A stretch of 64,000 nt of DNA from Candidatus Wolframiiraptor sinensis (GTDB lineage Archaea > Thermoproteota > Nitrososphaeria_A > Caldarchaeales > Wolframiiraptoraceae), in contig JALNJX010000003.1 of the NCBI GenBank assembly GCA_023268255.1, positions 1-64,000 of the forward strand, written 5' to 3'. The stretch's first letter is position 1. Each line of letters opens with the position of its first letter. The translations under genes were made by a program, and so were the position numbers. The notes under the pieces were generated by a model. That model was not told the origin of the DNA. It was given only the letters and a program-made list of their open reading frames with translations, and ran no database searches. Below, one piece after another: positions 34,619-40,984 of the stretch.

Positions 34619-35479
34619 ATGAAGTATGGAGTTCATTCTTGGTTGTGGACTAGCAGTTTCGTCGAAAAGGACTTGCAAATTTTGATAAGGCTCATCGGAT
34701 GGGTTATGATGGCGTAGAAATAGACTTGGGCCGTCCCGAAATTCTCCCGATAAGCGGTATAAAGCGCAAGATGAGGGAAACCGGCATCAAATGTACTTTC
34801 AGCGTTGGCTTAACCAGCGATAAGAATGTTACGAGCCCCGATCATGAAACTAGGATAAAGAGGCATTGAATATGTCAAGAAACTTATCAACATCGCATCT
34901 GATCTCGAAAGCGACGTCATCTGCGGGATTCTTTATGCAGCATGGGGCGAGTTAAGCCCTGAGGGCAGGAAGCCGGAAAAACTCGAACTCGCCAGAAAAT
35001 GTGTGCTAGAAATGGCCGATTATGCTAGAGATCATGGAGTGCTTCTCGCGCTAGAGCCTGTGAATAGGTTTGAGGGCTACCTGATAAACTCTGTCGAAGA
35101 GATGATGGGTTTCATCGAGATGATGAATCATCCCAATGTGGGAATAACTTTGGACACGTTCCACATGAACATCGAAGAAGATGATTTTTACAAATCATTC
35201 AAAATGGCTGGGAAGCTGCTTTACCACGTACATCTCTCCGAGAACCATAGAGGCATACCTGGAACAGGACATATTCCATGAAGAGATATCTTCAAAGCAT
35301 TGAAGGAGCTTAATTATGATCGCTGGGCCGTTGTCGAGGCGTGGGATATGAACGTCCTACTATCCGAGCTTGGTGAAATACCGCCGAAGATCGCCGTGTG
35401 GAGGCAGCTCGCGCCGAATGGCGATATTTTAGCAGAAAGGGCGATAAAATTTTTCAAGGAAATTGAAAGAAGCTTGTAA
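34619..35479 (+). pseudogene. Broken sugar isomerase/epimerase (tagatose-3-epimerase-like TIM barrel)
   Basis: Starting at the ATG MKYGVHSWLW the reading frame breaks after FVEKDLQIL and continues in another frame (MGYDGVEIDLGRPEILPISG), breaks again near 34865, resumes as GIEYVKKLINIASDLESDV and runs through LALEPVNRFEGYL, GITLDTFHMNIEE and HVHLSENHRG. A TGA at 35281 interrupts the expected GHIPWKDIF, and the remainder runs to KEIERSL. All conserved parts of a D-tagatose/D-psicose 3-epimerase-like enzyme (E, D, H, E metal ligands) can be traced, so this is a full-length gene disabled by two frameshifts and one stop. A sequencing error cannot explain all three easily. Confidence 0.8.
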
Positions 35480-35585
35480 ACTCGCTTGAACACAAAGTGC
35501 TCCTCATTGATGTAACTTTTAACTTCCATTTCGGTTGAGGAAAGCCTTATATAATGTCCGAAGTCATGCGGTTGAGGACCTGATC

Positions 35586-36002
35586 GTGTCGTCAAAGAAG
35601 CTTGAGAGGTCCGTGAAGAACAAGGTCCTCGCCGGAGTTATAGGCGGCCTCGGAGAATATCTCGGAATAGATGCAACCCTCCTCAGAATCGTCGCCATAA
35701 TCCTCCTCATACTCTCGCCAGTGCTCATGGTGATACTCTACGTCCTCGGAGTTCTACTGGTGCCGAGGGCTGGGGAGGAGAAGCCGCCGATAGCGAGCTT
35801 CGATATCTCGCAGCACGCGAGCCTGCTAGTGGGCGTGGTGCTCGTGATCATAGGAGCGGCTCTACTCGGCTCCGCTACAGCCCTAACAATATCCTGGATC
35901 TTCCAGCCGATCGGGATACTCCACGCGATTCAGGCAGCTCTAGCAGCAGTCCTAATAATAATCGGCCTGCTGATAATGCTTCCGAGCCTGAGAAAGCTCT
36001 AG
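35586..36002 (+). CDS. PspC-domain membrane protein
   Basis: A 138-residue protein from a GTG at 35586. KKLERSVKNKVLAGVIGGLG and YLGIDATLLRI form the PspC signature, followed by one membrane helix; two further helices (residues 75-135) end the protein. A TATA box (TTATATAAT, about 35549) lies some 33 bases upstream, excluding the open frame further upstream. PspC domains are linked to envelope-stress sensing in bacteria; the archaeal role is unknown. Confidence 0.75.
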   Translation: MSSKKLERSVKNKVLAGVIGGLGEYLGIDATLLRIVAIILLILSPVLMVILYVLGVLLVPRAGEEKPPIASFDISQHASLLVGVVLVIIGAALLGSATALTISWIFQPIGILHAIQAALAAVLIIIGLLIMLPSLRKL

Positions 36003-36031
36003 CTCACGCCTCGAACAAAAATGATGGTATA

Positions 36032-36511
36032 TCATCCGCCCGGGGATCCGTGAAATGGCGCATCCCTCCATATCATGTCCCACTCGTCCTCGTATGTTAT
36101 CGCCTCGGCCCTAATGATCACCTCCAGAATCTTTTTCAGCAGATCATGATGCCTCCTCTCGTCGGCTAGAATCGCGTTCAGGACGAGCTTGATCTCCTCC
36201 TCCTCGACCTTCGGCAGGATCTCCTCGATCCTCCTTATCAGCCTGGCCTCATATTCTATGTGCCTCTCGATGAGCTCCCTCTGAGCATGAAGTGACTCGT
36301 GGCTTAAGGGCGGGTGGCTTCTCGTCAGCATCATCTCAACAGCCTCATACATGTCGGCGTGCTTCATCGAGTCGTGCCCTATTCCCTTTAGGACGGTTGC
36401 GACGGCCGGGCTCTCCACGCGGGGAAGAGACTCCTCGAGCGACCTGACAATTTCCCTCTCAACCTTGATCTGCTCGCGGATGAACTCCAGAAGGCTCTTC
36501 AGAGAAGACAT
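36032..36511 (-). CDS. Ferritin-like diiron protein A
   Basis: A 159-residue four-helix protein. Metal-ligand positions can be traced as EREIVRSLEE, GHDSMKHADMYE, EYEARLIRRIEE and ADERRHHDLL, the rubrerythrin/ferritin-like pattern. No rubredoxin domain. It is divergent from a second ferritin-like gene at 36602, with about 90 bases between the starts. Likely role: peroxide or iron handling (inference from fold). Confidence 0.72.
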   Translation of the reverse strand: MSSLKSLLEFIREQIKVEREIVRSLEESLPRVESPAVATVLKGIGHDSMKHADMYEAVEMMLTRSHPPLSHESLHAQRELIERHIEYEARLIRRIEEILPKVEEEEIKLVLNAILADERRHHDLLKKILEVIIRAEAITYEDEWDMIWRDAPFHGSPGG

Positions 36512-36601
36512 GTATACCGCGCTAAGAGATTATGAGCGCCGGGATAAATGCGTTATCGCCTGACGCGACAACCTTATTATCCCCAGTGAACGTTAATCGG
36601 C

Positions 36602-37108
36602 ATGAGCGGCATTAGCTGGGATGAGCTCCTCAAGCTGATCTACTGTTGCGGGGTCTTGGAGGATCAGGTATCCGAGGCCTACAGGCACATGGCTGGGAGG
36701 GCTGAGGATCCAATCCTGAAGGCGGCGTTGAATTATATTTCGAGCGACTCGCGGAAGCACTCGGAGGCACTGAAGAATATCGCCTTGGCTCTAGGAGCGG
36801 GGATGCCGAGTCTTGATGAGTGCAAGCGGGTCGCCGGCGAGCTCTGGGCCCAGACCATGCGGGGAGTGGAGCGCGAGCTCGAGCAAACGGGCAAGCTCTC
36901 CAGAAAGGATCTGGCATTCATGATAGAATCGCTTGCGGAGCTTGAGAGCGCGGTCATGGAGGAATACCTAATGATGCTCCAAGCCGAGGCCATAAAAATG
37001 CTCCTAGAAGCCAAGCCCGAAGCCAGACTACTCAAGATGATCATCGAGTGGATCACGGAGGACGAGAAGAGACACGCCCAGATCCTCGAGACATTAAAGA
37101 TCGGATAA
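36602..37108 (+). CDS. Ferritin-like diiron protein B
   Basis: A 168-residue four-helix protein with LEDQVSEAYRHM, SSDSRKHSEALK, LAELESAVMEEY and TEDEKRHAQIL as the four ligand helices. It shares the ExxH-type pattern with the divergent protein A and may partner with it. A TATA-like TTATTATCC lies about 30 bases upstream. It has no rubredoxin domain. Its end is about 90 bases from the tRNA-Leu gene. Confidence 0.72.
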   Translation: MSGISWDELLKLIYCCGVLEDQVSEAYRHMAGRAEDPILKAALNYISSDSRKHSEALKNIALALGAGMPSLDECKRVAGELWAQTMRGVERELEQTGKLSRKDLAFMIESLAELESAVMEEYLMMLQAEAIKMLLEAKPEARLLKMIIEWITEDEKRHAQILETLKIG

Positions 37109-37200
37109 GCGCACTACATAACGAAAATATTTCTACCGATTTTGAAGATGAGATCATCCTCACGCCAAGATCTTAGGCGAGGAAGATGCTTGCTCAGAGG

Positions 37201-37307
37201 TGGTGCGGGGGGTGGGATTCGAACCCACGAACCCCTGCGGGAGCGGGTCACCCATTTTGCAGGGGGATCTTGAGCCCGCCGGCTTTTCCTGGCTTGCCTA
37301 CCCCCGC
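37201..37307 (-). tRNA. tRNA-Leu (CAA) with intron
   Basis: GCGGGGG pairs with CCCCCGC, CCA is encoded, and the T arm GTGGGTTCGAATCCCAC and the Leu-type long variable arm (TCCCGCAGGGGTTCG) are clear. The anticodon stem GCGGG / CCCGC encloses CTCAAG, an intron of about 20 bases, and the last loop A; the anticodon is CAA. A leucine-type tRNA 5' fragment lies at about 38755-38793. Confidence 0.9.
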
Positions 37308-37404
37308 GCTCCATGAAAACGGGTTGATCACCATCTATTATTCTTTTAAGCGTAAGATTTTTGACGTGAGAGGGTAAAAGGGGAAAAAGAGGGATGAAGG
37401 GAGG

Positions 37405-37545
37405 GGCTGGCGCCCGATGAGCTCTGGCGCCGAGAGGGGTGCAGGATTGGCGGGCTCATAGTCCCGCCTTCGAGGGCGGGTAGTCACCGCCGTTGTGTCC
37501 TGGCCGGCCTCCCGGCTTCACCGCTCATCGGGCGGCCAGGACCTG
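37405..37545. ncRNA. Candidate structured RNA with pseudoknot topology, at the 3' end of the IS110-like gene
   Basis: Two perfect inverted repeats interleave: stem A pairs GCCCGATGAGC (37412-37422) with GCTCATCGGGC (37523-37533), and stem B pairs GTCCTGGCC (37497-37505) with GGCCAGGAC (37534-37542). Their 3' arms abut, as in a coaxial pseudoknot. Inside, three alternating blocks GGCGGG (37450), CCCGCC (37463) and GGCGGG (37475) allow two mutually exclusive hairpins. The recombinase stop codon (37525-37527) lies in stem A. No gene explains the segment 37400-37520. A guide-type RNA of the mobile element is a possibility; a terminator or att structure are alternatives. The strand is undetermined. 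Confidence 0.5.
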
Positions 37546-38382
37546 CTGGTTTAGCCAGAGCCTCCGTATATCTCTGATCACCTCCGTTTGGATCTTGAGC
37601 ATCGCCTTCCCCCTCGGATGGCGTTGCGCGATCTTGATGTATTTCTCCGGTATATTGTCTCTTATCCGCGGATTAAGCGCCGATACGTATATGTTGGCGG
37701 CGATCTTCGATAATATCGTTCTGGCGATGTGGTTGTGCTCCTCCGCCTTGGCGTGCAGCCCTAAGTAGTCGAGTATCTTATGCGTCCCCCTTGAAAAGTC
37801 GATCATCGCCAGCATCATCGCTATTAGCGGGCTTCTCCGATAACCGAGGTACTCCAAAACCCTTCTATAGAACTCGTTACCCTCCACCGCATCGCAGATT
37901 CTCTCCGCAACCTCTTCCTTCCTCTTTTCAAGCGCCTTGATGGACTCTCTCAAGTCCAGCTTCAGCCTATCCCCACATGATTTGAGCTTCACGATCAGCC
38001 TATCAACCGCCAGGTACTCGCTTACCAGCCTCTTTAGTTGGAGCTCCTCAGCGCTAAGCTCCCTGTAAAACTCATCCGGGATCAGCGAGAGAATATACGC
38101 ATCGCTCTCATCACTCTTCTCAACGCCATTACTCTCCCTCAACCTCTTTATCAGCCGCACCTCCTTCAGCCGAAAAACCTTAACCCCCCTCCTCAAAAGC
38201 TCCAAAACCTCCTCATAGAGCCTCGGGAATAGCGAATCAACATATACCTCGTCGTAGCATTGAAGCTCGGCGAGCCTATTGAGCTTAAAGAACATTCTCG
38301 CCTGCGGATCATAGCATACATGCTTTTTCCTAGACTTCTTCCCAGAGCTATCGGCTGTATCCACATAAACCCTCCTGACCAT
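37525..38382 (-). CDS. IS110-like DEDD recombinase/transposase
   Basis: A 285-residue protein from the ATG at 38382 (GTG 38391 is possible). RRVYVDTADSSG gives the first acidic residue; DEVYVDSLF, RRGVKVFRL and KSDESDAYILSL match the IS110 N-terminal DEDD domain (V-K-x-D-xx-DA pattern). After a helical linker, the C-terminal FYRRVLEYLGY, SPLIAMMLAMIDFS and YLGLHAKAEEHNH to ANIYVSAL resemble the Transposase_20 domain, but the usual GSG-type catalytic serine region is not evident. It overlaps the LTPHE gene stop (MKGE then TGA) and ends in the candidate RNA. Distant from typical IS110 enzymes; activity uncertain. Confidence 0.6.
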   Translation of the reverse strand: MVRRVYVDTADSSGKKSRKKHVCYDPQARMFFKLNRLAELQCYDEVYVDSLFPRLYEEVLELLRRGVKVFRLKEVRLIKRLRESNGVEKSDESDAYILSLIPDEFYRELSAEELQLKRLVSEYLAVDRLIVKLKSCGDRLKLDLRESIKALEKRKEEVAERICDAVEGNEFYRRVLEYLGYRRSPLIAMMLAMIDFSRGTHKILDYLGLHAKAEEHNHIARTILSKIAANIYVSALNPRIRDNIPEKYIKIAQRHPRGKAMLKIQTEVIRDIRRLWLNQQVLAAR

Positions 38383-38387
38383 GTCGA

Positions 38388-38621
38388 TCACTCTCCTTTC
38401 ATCAGCTCGGCTCCCATCCCGCCGGCCATCCTCGCCAGCATCCTCAAAGCCCTCCTCCTCGACCCCACCATACCCCACGCGGTTGAGGGGTTGATGGGTA
38501 TATCAATGCTGGTAACCGAGACCCCGGCGACCTGTCCGCTCGGGGGTATGGATACCGCGCCTCGATCCATGTAAATGGTTATCTCGTGGGGAGTCAGATT
38601 TATGAGCCTCACGCCCTCCAC
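38388..38621 (-). pseudogene. Truncated and frameshifted LTPHE-motif gene
   Basis: The first 37 codons (EGVRLINLTPHEITIY and IPPSGQVAGVSVT) match the gene at the left window edge. Then about 18 bases are missing and about 8 are inserted, shifting the frame, so the tail (RRRALRMLARMAGGMGAE, then LMKGE) is unrelated to the parent. The parental frame instead continues in the upstream extension of the recombinase gene. Start GTG at 38621, with TTATAA 39 bases upstream as in R1. It may still be translated and coupled to the recombinase. Confidence 0.6.
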
Positions 38622-38706
38622 GACCCAGCCCCTGAAAGCCGATGAAAATGGCCGAGATTATAAGGCTTCATGGACGCAAAGGAAAACAGCTCACGCGGCC
38701 ACACTT
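38470..38706. repeat. Direct repeat copy R2 (LTPHE 5' half plus promoter)
   Basis: Matches 105-366 in the same orientation. It is almost identical from 38571 to 38704 (start region, TATA and about 45 bases beyond) except for a 12-base deletion at the start codon, and more degraded towards 38470. Confidence 0.8.
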
Positions 38707-38754
38707 GATTGAACTGGGAAAGATTGAGGATTATCCGGCAAACCCTATAAAATA

Positions 38755-38793
38755 GATAATCCTGCGCCGTTGACCAGGCTTGGCTACCCCCGC
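38755..38793 (-). pseudogene. tRNA-Leu 5' fragment
   Basis: Reads GCGGGGGTAGCCAAGCCTGG then TCAACGGCGCAGGATTATC: a complete acceptor 5' strand, D arm and start of the anticodon stem of a leucine-type tRNA, after which no anticodon loop, T arm or 3' acceptor follows. A 9-bp stem (GGATTATC...GATAATCC) continues instead. It is a remnant of a second tRNA-Leu, or of an attachment site. Confidence 0.6.
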
Positions 38794-39011
38794 CCCCATC
38801 ATAATTTTCCAGCTAGGATTATTTGAATTTTTCAACAATCACGATTCATAATATTTCTAAAGGCTGGGGATGAGGGAAGGATGGCGTGGGAATGGGTTTA
38901 ACATGAGCGCTATGATGTGTTCTGGGAAAGATCTTCCCGAAATTCATCGGACATTCGATCATGACTCTCTCAACCCAGTTTAATGGGCATTCTTAACTAC
39001 TTTCATCATAA
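38794..39011. other. AT-rich spacer
   Basis: No gene, RNA or clear repeat is seen here. It has several AT-rich runs and ends at the stop of the membrane-bound HTH protein gene. Confidence 0.4.
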
Positions 39012-39419
39012 TTATGAACTACCATGCCGAAGTATTTGCTCGATCTCCGAAGATAATGCATATTTGTTGAATGATCCCTCCTTTAGGGCTACGATGACCC
39101 CGCGCGAGCTCAATTTTTTCAACAGCCTGTAGGTGGCCGACCTGCTCATCCCCGTCAAATTGCTTATCTCGGTAAGGCTTAGGCCCCCCGGACTATGTAG
39201 AAGGACTTCAATTATCTTCGCCTCGCGCTCGTTAAAAATGAGCGACACAACATCTTTTCTACTCATAACGGCTTTATCAGTGCTTTTCGAGATCATCCTT
39301 GTTAGCCACATGGATGAAATAAGAAGCAGTCCAACAATCAGGAGAGAAACATTCCCCATTATCCCCACGATCGCGCAAAAGATCCCGACGACGAGAAACA
39401 GGTAATTCCACAAACTCAT
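39012..39419 (-). CDS. Membrane-anchored winged-helix regulator
   Basis: A 135-residue protein with two membrane helices (residues 4-40), a short linker and a winged helix-turn-helix from about residue 60 (FNEREAKIIEVLL, SLTEISNLTGMSRSATYRLL, RGVIVALKEG). Membrane-bound MarR/TrmB-like regulators are frequent in archaea. Targets may be the adjacent small genes of this accessory region. Confidence 0.7.
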   Translation of the reverse strand: MSLWNYLFLVVGIFCAIVGIMGNVSLLIVGLLLISSMWLTRMISKSTDKAVMSRKDVVSLIFNEREAKIIEVLLHSPGGLSLTEISNLTGMSRSATYRLLKKLSSRGVIVALKEGSFNKYALSSEIEQILRHGSS

Positions 39420-39454
39420 AACCTACTCCCTACGAGTAAGAGAATAATTTGGAT

Positions 39455-39988
39455 TCAATCTTGCACCACCAGAATTGTTGTAGCGCTCACACCATTATTC
39501 GCGCCGCAAATAGGATCCTCCGCAAGAGATGGGTGCCGCACTATGCCGATATATCTTCCTGTTTGAGATGCTTTTGTCTGCAGAATTAGATATTTAGTTA
39601 CTACAGCATTCGGTGGTTGAATCTCGATAAAGCACCCAGAATCATAAGTCCAAAACCCGTCTGATGTTTTCGCGAATTCTCTATATGGTAAATTTGTGGA
39701 AATTATAGAGGGCTTTTCTAGCCTTCCATCAACTTTCACAATAATGATGAAGGTAGCATGAACTCTTCTATTCATCAATTTCTGCTACCCACTTAAGGCT
39801 ATATGAATCTTTACGTTTTCCAATTTATGAAATGATTTTTCCGCAAATTGATACGGGAGGTGATTAAATAATTGGGGAGGGCTCGAAGTTTGGAGTGGGG
39901 GCGATGATGACGCCGGTATCTTCGGTAGATAGTCGTAAGGCTTTGAAGGTCTTCTTGGGTAGTATAGGTTTTCACTAGCATTAATCAC
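39455..39988 (-). pseudogene. Hypothetical protein interrupted by an in-frame TAG
   Basis: A frame from 39988 (proline-rich N-terminus with PSKPYDYLPKIPASSSPP) runs to a TAG at 39785-39787 and continues in the same frame without a further stop to 39455 (HATFIIIVKVDGRL, FWTYDSGCFIEIQPP, VSATTILVVQD). The downstream part alone could start at TTG 39778 or ATG 39775 and give about 107 residues, so these may also be two separate genes. No family recognised; AT-rich accessory region. Confidence 0.45.
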
Positions 39989-40183
39989 CGGCTTGAGTTC
40001 ACTCGCTGGAATTAGATCAGATGATTCAGATGATGAGGGAGATAGTATAAAATGCTTGCCTCCTGGATGTGTAGCGATTAAATCCGGTCACAGCATTATA
40101 GCTGAGAACATTAGGTATGAGCCGCCATTGCGGAGATTTTTTCCAAAAGCTGTCCGCCATGGCTGAGAAATCCTTACAGCAGA

Positions 40184-40408
40184 ATGGTGAACATGTATTT
40201 ACGCTCGGTCTTTGTTGATGATTGCCAGCTGCCGAAATACATCTTCGTTACGTGGAGAGAAATCGATGGGGCAGTTAAAGTTGTGGGACGCGGCCCTATA
40301 GAAGTGATAGTGCTGGAAAAAAGAAGAGGTGAAAAGAGGATAGAGGTGGTTAAGGTTAACGATGTGGAATACGTGGTTAAGCAGTCTCATGATCAGTTTC
40401 CGCCTTGA
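40184..40408 (+). CDS. Small hypothetical protein (74 residues)
   Basis: A short protein of strands rich in V and I (YIFVTWREIDGAVKVVGRG, IEVIVLEKRR, IEVVKVNDVEYVVK). The stop TGA overlaps the next ATG as TGATG, suggesting coupling. A competing frame on the opposite strand (40199-40441) is less convincing. No family recognised. Confidence 0.45.
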   Translation: MVNMYLRSVFVDDCQLPKYIFVTWREIDGAVKVVGRGPIEVIVLEKRRGEKRIEVVKVNDVEYVVKQSHDQFPP

Positions 40409-40815
40409 TGAAGGGTGTGCCCGGAGTAACGCGATCATCAAGCGTTATATGGGTTTCCAACTGGACTCAGGAAGAATAGTGGTGCACCGGATTATTACTA
40501 GCATACGTTAGAGCTGAAGGCGACTTCTATGTAAGCGTAGGCAGCGTCATCTTGGCCGTCCGCAATAAATCAGGAGATTATATCGCGGCAAGCTCATTAC
40601 AATGCTACTTTAACACTTGGGTTGAAGGCGTTGGAACACCCTATGCGCAGGTAACCGCAAATGGAAAATATATCACATGGGCCCCTCCATGCGGAGCCTG
40701 TCCTTTCCAACAAGGTAATGCTGCATTCATCGCCAGAGCCGGATTAGATGCGAATTTGAACTACTATAATGATGGATTGGGCAATATATCACAGTCCCCT
40801 TGCATCGGTTGTTAA
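40408..40815 (+). pseudogene. Cysteine-containing hypothetical gene with in-frame TAG
   Basis: From the ATG at 40408 the frame reads SSSVIWVSNWTQEE, meets TAG at 40477-40479, then continues in frame as CTGLLLAYVRAEGDFYVSVG through CGACPFQQGNAAFIARAG to SPCIGC. The downstream part could begin at the TTG at 40552. Four or more cysteines in CxxC-like pairs are near the C-terminus. Either a nonsense mutation or two overlapping small genes. Confidence 0.45.
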
Positions 40816-40840
40816 GCTATTGTTCTCTTGGGCTTTTGGG

Positions 40841-40984
40841 ATGAAGGTTTTCAGACCATATATTGGCTGGCGGAGGCCTGCATGCGCTCTAGATGATGGG
40901 CGGCTGGGGAAGCAGAAGGTTGATGCTAAGCAGGTGGTGATTGAGGAAAAATGTTGTAGGGGTTGTTTAGAGGAGCCCGTGTAA
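40841..40984 (+). pseudogene. Truncated pyrimidine-dimer DNA glycosylase-like fragment
   Basis: MKVFRPYIGW, ALDDGRLGKQKVDAKQVV is the N-terminal signature of the Pyr_excise (T4 endonuclease V-like) family (expected form: LDxxRLGKQRVExxQIL). After 35 residues similarity ends and the frame stops inside the 3' end of the opposite H+-pyrophosphatase gene. Only the first quarter of the enzyme is present. Confidence 0.5.

Noticed and set aside
37441-37520. CRISPR array
   Set aside because: The repeated GGCGGG/CCCGCC blocks are only six bases long and irregularly spaced; no CRISPR-like array of regularly spaced repeats was noticed anywhere in the window.
37412-37533. Simple rho-independent-like terminator
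   Set aside because: The two long stems cross and span 130 bases without a trailing U-run, unlike an intrinsic terminator; a more complex RNA or att structure fits better.
39455-40815. Pyrrolysine coding as explanation for in-frame TAG
   Set aside because: TAG ends many intact housekeeping genes here and no pylS or tRNA-Pyl is seen, so it is kept only as a question, not a call.
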